Assembly (NCBI GenBank): GCA_907164885.2
Contig: OU015503.1
Location: forward strand, 125,413,523 to 125,477,522
Length of the DNA stretch: 64,000 nt
Direction of reading: 5' to 3'
Source: Dolomedes plantarius
Lineage: Eukaryota; Arthropoda; Arachnida; Araneae; Dolomedidae
Position numbers and translations under genes: made by a program. Under the pieces are notes generated by a model. That model was not told the DNA's origin. It saw only the letters and a list, made by a program, of their open reading frames with translations, and did not search any database. This document shows, piece by piece, positions 36,427 through 47,193 of the stretch (positions are counted from its first letter, which is position 1; the number at the start of each line of letters is the position of its first letter).

Positions 36427-36858
36427 TTAAAGGAACACCTTTTCCCATAGACCGCCGAAATTAGGAGATCTAGGGGGTATAAAGTTCCAACTTACACCTT
36501 CAGAAGCCAAATAATTTCCTACCTTTTCATCAGGACTGCATACCATTTTTTGAAGTCTGTTCAACTCTGTTTGGGTTCCTCGGAAGTTAGTTGTGTTATC
36601 TGAAAATATAGAAGAGCTTTTGCCTCTTCTGGCAAAAAACCTTTTTAAAGCCGCGATGAATGCTTCTGTTGTTAAATCTGAGACAATTTCAAGATGAATG
36701 GCCTTTGTGGCTAAACATATGAATATTGACACGTATATTTTTGAATAATTTCCTTTGCGCTGTCCCTTATATTTTACTTCAAAGGAGCCCGTAAAGTCAA
36801 CACCAGTGTTAGTGAAAGGTGGGCTTGATTGTATCCTAACTGATTGTAAATTACTCAT
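36427..36858 (-). pseudogene. BEL/Pao (BEL-2) integrase core
   Basis: 143 residues with GVDFTGSFEVK (first catalytic Asp), FICLATKAIHLEIVSDLTTEAFIAALKRFFARRGK, FSDNTTNFRG (second Asp) and IPPRSPNFGGLWEK (Glu). All three catalytic residues are visible in one frame. The protein ends a few residues after the Glu, so the DUF5641-type C-terminus is missing. Confidence 0.88.
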
Positions 36859-36894
36859 TAATTGTTCACTAATAATTGGATTGTGTTTAAACCA

Positions 36895-37310
36895 TTACAT
36901 ACAATTGCGTACAACCTTCTTTGCTAAAGACTTACCTTGAATAGGCCAAAATGACATTTTAATAAAATGAATCAAAGTTTGGGGTCCTACATGAAAAAAT
37001 CTTTTATGGAAATATGTAAATATCAACTCTGTTAATTTATGATTTTTTGGAATAATCATAGGATGTTTCTTATACGATAATTCGGAGTTTTGAAGTCTAC
37101 CTCCGACACGAATAACTCCATTATTATCGAGTATTGGGCACAAATTTTTTTAACTTACTCTTTCGAGGAATTGGCTTGTTACTTTTTAATGCCTTTAAGT
37201 CCTCTGGAAAATCCTCCCTCTGGACCATTTTAACTAGTTTAGAAATGGCGTATTTTAACTCAGTGTTTGTTAACGTACCTTTTAAGATTTCAGATTTTTG
37301 CAATTGAAGA
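36895..37310 (-). pseudogene. BEL/Pao (BEL-2) integrase N-terminal domain
   Basis: ILDNNGVIRVGGRLQNSELSYKKHPMIIPKNHKLTELIFTYFHKRFFHVGPQTLIHFIKMSFWP is the H2C2 domain. Upstream, across a T-run frameshift near 37150, an EILKGTLTNTELKYAISKLVKM stretch continues the linker. The break in the T run is a single-base change. Confidence 0.82.
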
Positions 37311-37524
37311 TAAATCAGTAAATATAAGCTATAATATGAACAATCGTCATATAATTAATACTAATGTTTAAAATGCTATAACAGAAAGGTTTGTCATTAG
37401 AGGAAATTAATGATATTTTAGAGTCATTAACAGTAGAGTCAATGTTTTTTTTTTTTAAGTTCGTTGGCATACCGTTCTTCTGGCACAATTAGGTCCACAT
37501 CATTTGCAGGGTTCACTTCTTGGC

Positions 37525-37740
37525 TCAAGAAAGAGGGACCGTTGCACTTTTGGTAAGAGACTGGGCACTAATTCCTCTTGTCACCAAGTCAGGATTGTCT
37601 ATACCTGGACAGTGCATCCAGGCTGATGGATCTGTCAAAGTCTGGATTTCGGACACACGATTGCTTACGAAGGATTTCCACCGTTTGCTGGAACCTTTTA
37701 ACCAATACAATGTAATCTTTGAATCAGTGTAGAAGAACAT
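37525..37740 (-). pseudogene. BEL/Pao (BEL-2) RNase H, second part
   Basis: YTDSKITLYWLKGSSKRWKSFVSNRVSEIQTLT and PGIDNPDLVTRGI are the BEL blocks after RNase H, continuing in another frame into NPANDVDLIVPEERYANEL. About 37310-37450 between this and the linker is AT-rich, degenerate and not assignable. Confidence 0.82.
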
Positions 37741-37749
37741 TTTAGTTTC

Positions 37750-38733
37750 TTACTTTAAATTAACAATTCTTTTCACTTCGTTGGCTAAACGTGCAGCAAG
37801 CAGTGCGCCGAGAAGCTCCATCCTCGGAAGCGTAATTTTTTTCAAGGGTGCGACTTTACTCTTAGATGCGACTAGTTTCACATCAATGTAGTCTTTATTT
37901 ATGACGCGTAAGTAAATGGCTGTTCCGTAGGCCTTTTTACTGGCATCACTGTAGCAATGCAATTCTATTTCAGAATCAGGATCATTCAAACACAGTCTTG
38001 GGATTTTTAGCTCAGCAAGTTTAGAAAGTTCAGAACACCATTGTTCCCCCTGATTTTTAACATCAGAAGGAAGTTCTTCATCCCATGCTACTTTTCTAAC
38101 CCATAGCTCTTGAAAAAGGCACTTGATACGGATGGTGAATGTTTGTATTAGGCCTAGAGGATCAAAAATTTTCCCAGCCGCTTGGAATAGGAAACGTTTT
38201 ATGTTCTTTTGGACTTGTACGAAGTCCATTAAGCCCAGTACGTCTACGGTGAGAGTATAGTCATCAGTATTCCAACTTAGTCCTAACACTTTGATGTTTG
38301 ATTTTGAATCATCCGAGTTTTCAATCGAACGTATACTAAAATCTTTCTCCTTCCATTTTTTCATCAAAACTCGATCATTTGTCGACCACTTTCTCAACTG
38401 CATTCCAGCACTCGACATGATATTCTTCGCTTCGTAAGATACCTGAAAGGCTTCGTCAACCGTATCTCTTCCAGCGATTAGGTCATCGACATAAAAACAT
38501 GAGTCTAGTATTCTCGCAGTGATCGGAAATTCACTTTGGAAATTTTCTACACGTTTCTTTATGGTTGCTGACAGTAGAAATGGACTTGCATTTACACCAA
38601 ATAGTACACGTCGAAATCTGGATGTTTCCACACAAAATTTTCCTCCATTAAAGTGATTTTTCTTTATCCAAAGAAATCGAACTGCATCTCGATGTTTCTC
38701 GGTTAAAGATATCTGAAAAAATGCCTTTTCCAC
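37750..38733 (-). pseudogene. BEL/Pao (BEL-2) reverse transcriptase and RNase H start
   Basis: 327 open residues, the longest BEL piece. VEKAFFQISL-type start, FRRVLFGVNASPFLLSATI, catalytic YVDDLIAG (residues 81-84), GLSWNTDDYTL, GKIFDPLGLIQTFTI and the RNase H opening YSDASKKAYGTAIYLR (residue 261 on), then SKSKVAPLKKITLPRMELLGALLAARL. The YVDD motif is intact. The next block continues in a different frame. Confidence 0.92.
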
Positions 38734-38752
38734 ATCTGACGTAAAGGCAACT

Positions 38753-39130
38753 TTATGTAATCTGAAATAATATCAGTAACTCTAGGAGATTAGGATTTAA
38801 ATTAGGACCTGTGTATAAATAACCGTACTCATGTGCACTGGCATCAAACACAATTCTGAGCTTCGTCGTCAGATGATCTTGTTTGCATACCGCCTGATGC
38901 GGCATGTAATATAATGCTTGGTCTGTGGGTTCTGTTGAGTTTTCAACCCGTTCAATTATTCCACTTTTTAAATAATCACTAATAATGTCCTTGTATTGTA
39001 AATACATCTGTCGATTTTGTCAAGTCTACGTATCAAACTTTGTAGTCGCTTCTTAGCTACAGATAAATCTTTTTTTCCACGGTAGATGTACTTCATACCG
39101 TCCATTTTTGAAAACGGTACTTTTATTATG
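38753..39130 (-). pseudogene. BEL/Pao (BEL-2) reverse transcriptase N-terminal part
   Basis: YKDIISDYLKSGIIERVENS, YYMPHQAVCKQDHLTTKLRIVFDASA and TGPNLNPNLLELL give the RT N-terminus. Further upstream, in broken frames, a GRYEVHLPWK-like stretch is visible (about 39085-39115). Protease and gag are absent. Confidence 0.85.
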
Positions 39131-40053
39131 AATCTCTAACGCTTTGTCAGTTTCGTCATGATTCGACTAGTCTCTAATGCCTATAGTTTCAAGATCCCAG
39201 AACTTCTTTTAGTCATCATGTCACTGAAATTCTGGAAGTTGGGGTAAGTAAAAAATCTATTCCAAATTCAGTTCATACAATTGTTCTTAGATCAATACTA
39301 CTGAGTAGACATCCACTGAAGAAAAATCTCTACATCTACAATAAAATTAACTTTTTTTGCTTGCGTTTCTGTTACATCAGAACAGAAAACAGTGGATACC
39401 GAGTCTGTACTTCCAGTTTCTTCTTTTCGTCAACAAAAAGAAATAGTTTTTCCAAACAGTTGTTACAATTCAACAAACAGTTCGTTTGGATTTTGTAAAA
39501 ACAGCGATGCGTCAGTCGCTTCCCTTCACCAGCGACACGTCGCCACACACACTGGTGGCTATACTCGTACGTATGCAGACCGACTGTTCTGCCTTATTGC
39601 TGTGCTAAGAGTAAACATTAACTGGCGTTTTAACAACAGCTTAAAATTGGTTGTACACGCGTAAACTTCCTGGGAAAAATAGAATGATTCTAGTGCAACT
39701 AATTATAAAGCAGTGTATTTAAGGAAGTACCTGCGTTCGATTCCTATAACCGTGATCCTTCTTTAGCATTTTCATCTTTTATTTGCTTCTTTTGTTTGTT
39801 CTGCACAAACGCGAACATGCGAATTCGCATTTAAGCGGTGCACGCTGGTTCGCGGTATTCGTTTTGGCGTTTCGCCAACTAGGAACGATCACGGTTGTTT
39901 TTGCCATTCGGCACGCTTCGAGTACGAGCGTACTTATTTGTGTTACTCTACATATTAGTATTGGAGTGAAACGTAGATCTACCTCCTCGTGGTGCACTCT
40001 GGGCAACGGCTAGTACGGCAAAATGATCTACAAAACCGGCATTCTGTCTGGCT
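39131..40053. other. Unassigned interval upstream of the LINE
   Basis: Contains several 70-90-codon open frames on both strands, but none has a recognisable domain and they overlap one another. It could include LINE 5' sequence in its last few hundred bases. No gene is claimed. Confidence 0.5.
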
Positions 40054-40885
40054 CTCAATGCGAGTTTCTTAGGATTCTGCAGTGGAACGCAGGTGGCTTG
40101 TCCCAAAATAAGAGAGAGGAGCTATTAGTTACCCTTAAGAGTTGATATCGACGTATTTACTATTACAGAGGCAAATTTGTCTCATAATTTAAAATTTTAC
40201 CCTTTTAAGGGTTTTGTTACTTATATTGTCCCCAAGGTTAGAAGAGTGGCAAGTGGCATTTTAATCGGTGTGAAATCCCACCTAACTGCAGAATTTAAAA
40301 TTGTGAGAGGGATGGGCACCGGTGGCGAAGTTGCCCTTTTAGACATATGGAAATTTGATAAACATTTTAAAATTTACTCCCCTCCTGGAAGTAACCCGGA
40401 TTTTTCATTTCTCGATGTCTCAAGGCGTTCCATTCTTCTCGGTGACTCCGAGATGGGGCTATAGTGATATGAACCATGCTGACGATGCAGTAGAAGACCT
40501 GCTTAACACTAAGACTTTTGAGCTAATCTACAGTAACGATGATGTGCATACCTATATTCATTACAATGGTACTAAAACTAATCCAGATTTACTCCTGGTT
40601 ACTCCTGACCTGGAGATTAATTATAAGCGTCGGATACTTGAAGATCCAGGATCAGGGCACCGTCAAGTTGTCGCAGAATTCGCCTTTCATCCTTCGCCAT
40701 TTCGTAAACCTGTACCTAGGACTTCCTGGAATTTTAGAAAGGCCAGGTGGAAAGTCTTTGAATCTCTCCTGGACAAAGAGCTGGATTCCAGTTGTCTAGA
40801 CTTCGATCAAAATATCGAGAGACTGTGCAAGAACATCGGGTATAAAATTATCTCGCGTGCGAAGAAAAGTATCCCAAGGGGGTAA
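40054..40885 (+). pseudogene. Jockey-type LINE endonuclease (EEP), frameshifted
   Basis: Starts with LRILQWNAGGLSQNKREEL, the EEP endonuclease opening. After a frame change comes DIDVFTITEANLS with the catalytic Glu, then GFVTY and KVRRVASGILIGV. The expected GDxNAH active-site block is lost: SRRSILLGDS runs into a stop. The frame resumes with WGYSDMNHADDAVEDLL, TKTNPDLLLVTPDL and ILEDPGSGHRQVVAEF. The endonuclease is dead through frameshifts and loss of the DxN residues. Confidence 0.88.
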
Positions 40886-41157
40886 GGTCGCGAGGTATAA
40901 ATGCTTCTGGTCATCCAATCTAAAGGAACTAAAGTTGAAGCGTGACAGGTTCTGAACTGAGTGGACGATCACAGGACGTTCAGGCCTGGAGACGTCAGGC
41001 TGCTGTTTTCAAGAAAACTCTTCTGCAGGAAAAACGTTCCACTTTTGGCGAATTCATTTCAAATTTGGATTTTCAAAGGGACGGAAAAAGGGCGTTCAGC
41101 TTTTTATCGAAGCTTAACACTCCGTTGGGCGTGTCTCGAAATTTACGTCATCGGGCG
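40886..41157 (+). pseudogene. LINE linker between endonuclease and RT
   Basis: Reads QAWRRQAAVFKKTLLQEKRSTFGEFISNLDFQRDGKRAFSFLSKL in the plus frame at 40942-41157, typical of the spacer before the Jockey RT. It stops where the piggyBac fragment begins. Confidence 0.7.
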
Positions 41158-41890
41158 CGGTGTATCTGTCAGATACATCTCTGTTTTATGCGTTTTCTGT
41201 TAATTTGTATTACTTTAAATCTTCGATTTTTATTTTTTTTTTAAGTCCAGACTTTTACACCCGGATCTTTATTTTTTTTTTATTTTTCACAAAACACCAG
41301 CTAATAGAAGTAAACCGATAAAGGCTTTTATTTCATATTATCTGTTAGTCTTGCATCTTTTTCTCTACTACATAGATTAGAAACTGTAGAAATGTATTCT
41401 TTAGTGCATTTCACAATTATTTCCAATATTTCGTCAGAAAAAAAACAGTTCCAAGAGCCGTATATAGATTTTATACCTTACGCACTTCCGATTACTCCAG
41501 GAAATTGTGTGATAATATTCTGCGATCTACCTTTGACATTTTTTACTCCGATCCATTTTGACCATTTAGTACTATTGTCTTTTCCTACATAAAAATCATC
41601 ATTATTAGCATCATCATCAAGTTCTGAGTCATTATAATCACTTTCACTGCTATCAGAATCAACTTCGCATGTTTCTAAAATATATTCTTAGTCATCATCA
41701 CTTTCAAATTCTTCAGCATTTAATTCCTCATTTCCATCACTAAATATAAAACTATGAACTAGATCACGGTCTTTGTGATTATTCAAATCTAAAAAGCGTT
41801 TAGCACTCATCATGGGAAAAGATAAATTAAAAAACATAAAGGGAATCTGGATACTTCCATAAAGCTTCAAGAGACACGTGCCCGATAGCG
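41158..41890 (-). mobile_element. piggyBac N-terminal fragment inside the LINE
   Basis: Minus strand starts MMSAKRFLDL, passes through an acidic Ser/Asp-rich segment (SDSSESDYNDSELDDDANNDD), then WSKWIGVKN, ITQFPGV, FFSDEILEIIVKCTKEYISTVSN, DARLTDNMK and AFIGLLLLAGVL. This is the order of a piggyBac transposase N-terminus, with several in-frame stops and a shift. Ends may be TCGGGCGCGGTGT (41151) and its inverse ACACGTGCCCGA (41874-41885). The catalytic domain is absent. It splits the LINE linker. Confidence 0.7.
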
Positions 41891-42110
41891 TTTATCTAAC
41901 AGATACAAAACTTCCAACAATTTTCAAAACGGGAAATACTCCTACACGGAACTGGTCGTTACTGCATTCCAAAGGAGCAGGTGGTCAGATGGACAGATAC
42001 TGATAATAGCAAGGTCGTAAGAACAAGTTTTAGTGGACAAAAGCAGAGATATTGGCACGCGTGTATCTGTCAGATCAACGCGTCCGATGGAGTGTTAATA
42101 ATGGTCACGC
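41891..42110 (+). other. Unassigned junction sequence within the LINE
   Basis: Between the piggyBac fragment and the LINE RT. It holds TTTATCTAACAGATAC (41891) and GTGTATCTGTCAGATC (42061), which resemble GTGTATCTGTCAGATAC at 41160. They are likely footprints of transposon ends. The LINE frame is readable again from about 42100. Confidence 0.45.
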
Positions 42111-42807
42111 CGAAGGTACTAAACGGCCTTTTCTTTTTAAAAACAGAGCTATTACCTCCGACTATAAAGTTGCTAATTCATTTGTGCAGTTTTTTGCTGA
42201 CTCGCAGAAAAAAGGGCATTTCGCAAGAAGCCAATCTAGGAAAGTTATTAAAAATTTTAAATATAAAGTAAACGCAGGGATTCCATTGGAAAATAACTTA
42301 TCTATCTTCAACGCCCCTATTAACTCAAACGAATTAAGGAGTTCACTTAAGTGTCTCAAAACACGCAAGTCCCCAGGTGAGGATGGTATATTCTCCGAGT
42401 TCCTCATGCACTTAGGACCTAGAGCTTTTGAATCAATTTTGAGGTTCTTCAATAAAATTTGGTCTTCGGGATATCTGCCCTCCTACTGGTGTAAATCTAC
42501 AGTTATTCCGATTTACAAAAAAGACAAGGATCCAGGGGCAGTCCAGAGTTACAGGCCGATCTCTCTGACAAGTATATTATGTAAGACCTTTGAAAGAATC
42601 ATTATCAATAGATTGAACTGGTTTTTGGAGACTAGGGGCATTCTTGAGGAGGAGCAGGCTGGATTTCGAAGATTCAGATCCACCAACCATCATGTTGCCC
42701 TTCTTAGTCCATTAAGGACGCTTTCGACAATAGACTCATTCTATCTGCTGTCTTTGTGGATTTCAAATCGGCTTACGATATGGTATGGAGAGAAAATCAT
42801 CTTCTGA
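42052..42807 (+). pseudogene. Jockey-type LINE reverse transcriptase, first part
   Basis: FLFKNRAITSDYKVANSFVQFFA leads into the RT: LKTRKSPGEDGIFSEFLMHLG, STVIPIYKKDKDPGAVQSYRPISLTSILCKTFERIIINRLNWFL and EEEQAGFRRFRSTNHHVALL. These are RVT_1 blocks 0-2a of Jockey-superfamily LINEs. A frameshift near 42745 moves the frame into the next segment. Confidence 0.92.
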
Positions 42808-43526
42808 AGCTCTCTGATATGGGTGTTCATTCGAATGTGTTAAATTTGTTTCGCGGTCTTCTTAATAATCGTATTTGTAGGGTTCGGTATAACAACTGCT
42901 ACTCTAAGTTTAGATCCCTAAAGACTGGTCTGCCACAGGGTGCGGTGTCTAGCTGCACTCTGTTTAATATTTACATCAATGATCTAGTTAGCAAACTGAA
43001 GTCTATTGATGGCATTAAATGCTTGCTGTTTGCCGATGACCTAGTCGTTTGGACCGATTCTCCTAAGTCTGTTGCGAAACAGTCCATTGAACCCACATTA
43101 AATAAAGCTATGCTCATTTTGGAGAGCTGGTCAGAGGAAAACAATATGAAAGTTAATTTGGACAAGACTTTTTTGCAATATTTTTCTCTTACCCATCAAC
43201 CCTTCCATCCACAGATATATTATAAAGACCATATTATCCCTATGTCAGAAAAGTTTAAATATCTGGGTGTAACCTTCGACAGAAAACTCTCGTGGAACTC
43301 TCATATTGATGACGTCACTACTCGGGCGTCAAAGAGACCGTCACTCTTGCAGATCCTGGCAGGTTCGAAATGGGGTTGCTCTAGATCTACCTTAAATCAA
43401 ACCTATAATGCTTATGTTCTACCTATCCTGACCTACTGCTGTGAACCGCTGGTTTCTGCTTCTGAGAAAGTAATTCTCTTGAAAAACTTCAAAATCAGGC
43501 CTTGTGTCTTATTACTGGCGCGGTGA
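42756..43526 (+). pseudogene. Jockey-type LINE reverse transcriptase, catalytic part
   Basis: Begins VDFKSAYDMVWR (block A, with the first catalytic Asp), TGLPQGAVSSCTLFNIYINDL, and the FADDL catalytic pair (residues 92-95). YLGVTFDRKLSWNSHID and TYNAYVLPILTYC follow. All catalytic residues are present, but the protein is split by frameshifts at both ends. Confidence 0.93.
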
Positions 43527-43832
43527 AATCCGCCCCAATTGACTATTTGTTGTTGTGTACAAATAACAGGCCTCTCAGTACAATTATTAAGGAACGTGCC
43601 CTGTTGTTATGGGAGAAAATAGTAAGAACTCCCGGTTGCATGTCCATTTGGGTTCATGTCTCTACTGAGACCGAGCGTAATTTAAAGACCCAGAGAGGCT
43701 TTGTACAGGGGGTTACCGCACTTATTTCTCATCTAAACATAGATTTTGGAGCTCAATTTTTATTACCACGTAACCCCATCGAAGCACACATGTCAATAAT
43801 CTGTTGCACAAATGATTCTGTATCAGTTTAAG
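43502..43832 (+). pseudogene. LINE C-terminal segment
   Basis: LITGAVKSAPIDYLLLCTNNRPLSTIIKERALLLWEKIVR and RNLKTQRGFVQG match the region after the RT thumb in related LINEs. The stop is at 43831. No RNase H domain is detectable, so the element is 3'-truncated or belongs to a lineage lacking it. Confidence 0.8.
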
Positions 43833-45349
43833 TTAATGCTTCCTATACAGAAATTCTGTTGTAGTTTGGGGTGGGTGTGAACATTTCACGACCCTTCTTT
43901 TCTTATTTAACAAATATCTCTTTCGTGGTGCTGTTAGCTATGTGTAGGAATATTTTGAAATATTCTGTAATCCAATAGAAATGCTTATCAACATGATCCA
44001 GAACGAGTATTAGAAGTTTCACATATTTAAATTGCTTTTCGATTCCCGCGTATTAGGTACTGCAATGGATCGTGAGGGAACCTTTGAACAAAAGTGTTCG
44101 CAGTTTGTGAAATGGCTTTATCAAACTAACATTGTTCGCGGGATTACTATTGCAGAAGCTGCGACATTTCTCCTTTGTGATCCGGCTCAAACATCCGAGT
44201 GTTTCGATCACTTGCATTCTTTCACGCCCAGAGAATAACCACACAACTCAAATTCACGTGTCTAGTTTCCCCAATAATCCAGCCAAGTTTACTTTTGATA
44301 TGGGTAGACACCCGACAATATGTGGGGCTAACCAGTTTCAAAAAAACAGAAATACATCTGCTTTTAATTCTTAGTCTTTATTTCGGACCTGAACAAACTG
44401 TCGACTCATTTATAGAATACGTCGATAAAAATTGCTCAAAATTCTCGGTAAACCAGGTGATGCATCATTTCTTATTTCAGTGTTATTTATAAGTGGCAGC
44501 CCAATGTTAAAGGCGTTTGCAACTTATAGCTGAAATATAACTTCGGACCTTCAATAGCTTTTCAAAATTCCATATAAGAAACTTAATTTTTATTAAAAAT
44601 ATAAATGTACGTATATTACAATACGAAAAGAAACAAATGTTTTCATTTGATGCAACCTGAATTTAATATATCTTCCTCATCACTGCTCAGTACAATCAAA
44701 CGAGAACGTTTTTACGGTTCAACGATATCACCTTCACTTTCAGAACCTTTTTCTTCATTTAGATTTTGTGCACCTTCTATCTTCTTTAAAAAAATCTATA
44801 ACATTGGTTTGTTTACTGGTTCTTACAAGGTCACTGTAGATTTCACGGTATAGAGATAGACAATTTTGCAGCTCCCTTTTGAATTCAACGGAAGGGCCTG
44901 CCTTCAAGAAAAATGATTCAAGATTTTCAGCTAAGCTTAGGCCTTCTTGTAATTTTTAACAGAAGTACGTTCCTCCATAACGGTCCGCGGTACAGCAAAA
45001 TTTCAGACTTTAAAACCGTCGTCGCGAGTTATAAATCAAGAATGGCAGAATATTATTTCCGATTTTCTGACATACTAGTATGCAATTTATTTTTCTTACC
45101 ATCGACCTATTCTGCATAGGGTTATCACTCATCTCTTCGTATGTAGGAGTTTTATTGTAATAAAAACAGGGGGTAAGCAACGATAAGTAATCCTACATTA
45201 ATAAACCGCGGTAGCTTCGTTAGAAGAGTACCTGAATTTTGGCGTAAAATTATTAACTTTAGAATCTTCATCAGTGCTGTTGTCCTTAGAATCGATTTGA
45301 TTTTCAGCTTCGGATGCCCTTTCCATCAAATCCGCTTCGTCAACTTCCA
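43833..45349. other. Unassigned interval with small open frames
   Basis: Includes a 68-codon plus-strand frame at 44032-44238 and acidic minus-strand pieces (44605-44853; 45198-45404). None has a domain I can name. The acidic Ser/Asp/Glu-rich minus-strand pieces could be transposase N-terminal tails, but that is only a guess. Confidence 0.4.
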
Positions 45350-45689
45350 CTAACCCATTAATGCCGACTTCGTTTTCTTTAACCATTTTTGTTACTTCTC
45401 TCATATGTGTATGTTTTAAGTCTATTAATATGTATTATACTAAAATTATATTTTTAGTTGCACTTTAACTATGTTTTTTTTACTGGTACGTTTTCGTACC
45501 AATCGGCGCACGTGTGTAGTACACATCGAGAATAAAAGTTAATATTAAATTTATTTATTAATGAAAATAACAAAATCGGGAATACCACAATTAAATGAAA
45601 AGCACGTTTGATGATTTTCTCACAGAATAAAACAATAAAATGTCTATTGAGTGCAAACATGATAGTTTTTAAATGGCACTGAGGATGCA

Positions 45690-46686
45690 GTGGCACATTT
45701 ACACTTTTCGCACTTGTAGCTGCTTCTACCGGAACAGTTCTTGCAACGGGTATGTTCTTGATTCACCAGTGACTATTCTTGTCAAATCTTATTTGCAAGG
45801 CCGCTTTATGCCTAAATGAAATTGGCTTACCTGGCCCTCTAGGCAATGTTCCATAAGTGCCTGACTGTTCCCGTGCGTATTTTTGTACGCACTCAAGAAG
45901 TTGGATTTCATCAGTATCATTTTTCATTTTATACAGTTTCCATCCATTTATAACACTGGCACTAAGTACAAGCGAAAACAATGGCCACCACCACTTTTTA
46001 GAACGAATTCTTACGCGATAATTCGCCACAGCTTGATCAACAAGGTCGACACCACCCATATACTTAGCATAAATTTTTAGCTGTTGTGGCATGGAAACAT
46101 TAATTTGATTTTTATCTGCGGCAATCCATCGAGTAGCAGATGCAATAGGTTTTGTAGAAACTTTGTTACTTTCAACAGTAACAACTTTATTGTCATTCCA
46201 TTTGACGATACTGATATCTTCATGACATATATATTCATATGTCCCCCTTGCCGACTTTTTCAAGATTTCTTTGGATGATAAAGGAGCATTTTTCAGCTTG
46301 TTTTCTCTCAATTTCCCGGTTCCTGTTATGACTCTTTTCGATAGCTCTTTCAGCAAGGGAATGCTAGTAGATAAGTTGTCCATGACAACATGTGTTCCAG
46401 GTGGGATCTCGCATTTGTCTAGTAACACAAGAACAACATAGGCACCTTGGCCTAAATCAGATTGATATTTTGTAGATGCTCCACAATAAGGTTCAGCATG
46501 CAATAAATGTCCATTAGAAGAACACGGAGTCCAAAGTTTGAATCCAAAACGTATTGGCTTACCTCTTATGAATTGGTTTAGTCCGTGGTGCCCGAAATAT
46601 GGAATTATAGACTCCTCTACACTCAAAATTTTATACCAACAGCATAAAAGCATGACTTTCAAGGGGCAATAATTTATAAAATACAC
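45690..46686 (-). pseudogene. piggyBac transposase, C-terminal two thirds (PGBD3-like)
   Basis: 307 residues from an EESIIPYFGHHGLNQFIRGKPIRFGFKLW opening. The first catalytic position falls in CSSNG, with Asn where Asp is usual. The second is VMDNLSTS (Asp present) and the third YMGGVDLVDQ (Asp present), followed by VRIRSKKWWWPLFS. After a one-base frameshift at about 45763 the terminal zinc-binding motif RCKNCSGRSSYKCEKCKC follows. The N-terminal domain is lacking. The Asn substitution and the truncation argue against activity. Confidence 0.88.
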
Positions 46687-46900
46687 TTTTATAACAATGA
46701 TTTAAGTCAAAATATTATTTAAAAGAATTCTAATTCAAACGTGAAAGATTTTAGATTTTACTTCAAACTTGACTATACATTAGCCGGTTGGTACGGTTTC
46801 GTACCAACGGTATACATGTTTTTATATTTTATAATACAAAGCAAAACATGACTTTCGAGTGGCATGAATTTATAAAATATACTTTTATAACAGTGATTAA
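46645..46900. repeat. Direct duplication near the piggyBac 5' end
   Basis: CATGACTTTC-(A/G)-A-G...AATTTATAAAATA-ACTTTTATAACA-TGATT occurs at 46645-46702 and again at 46842-46900. Between them is TTAGCCGGTTGGTACGGTTTCGTACC, which resembles the element's own terminus. It may reflect a nested derivative of the same family. Confidence 0.55.
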
Positions 46901-47193
46901 TAGTCAGTATATAATTTTGAGATATATCTAAAACTCTAAACTTAGTATTTTCTATGTGATGTCAGAGGCATCTTGTTTCACGACGCTTTCATCTGAGCAT
47001 AACGTCAAATAACAACAAGAACTTGAGAGCAAATGGCAGAAAATTATTTTTCCCGCTATCAGTGAACTATTCTTGAAGCACATGAATAATATTGGACAAC
47101 TATACACATTTAGTGCAGAGAAAAATAATTATTCTTAAGCTGGTATGTTTTCGTACCAATAGGCATTAATGGGCTAATAAATCTTGAACGTCC

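Larger units (their letters stand above)
45354..47173 (-). mobile_element. piggyBac element with CTAA flanks
   Basis: Both sides carry CTAA (45350-45353 and 47174-47177), and the termini are inverted over 12 perfect bases, CCCATTAATGCC, followed by GA or TA. The minus-strand interior encodes the C-terminal part of a piggyBac transposase. piggyBac normally duplicates TTAA; CTAA is a one-base variant. The N-terminal half of the gene is missing, so this is an internally deleted element. A short segment near its 5' end is duplicated (46645-46702 and 46842-46900). Confidence 0.75.
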
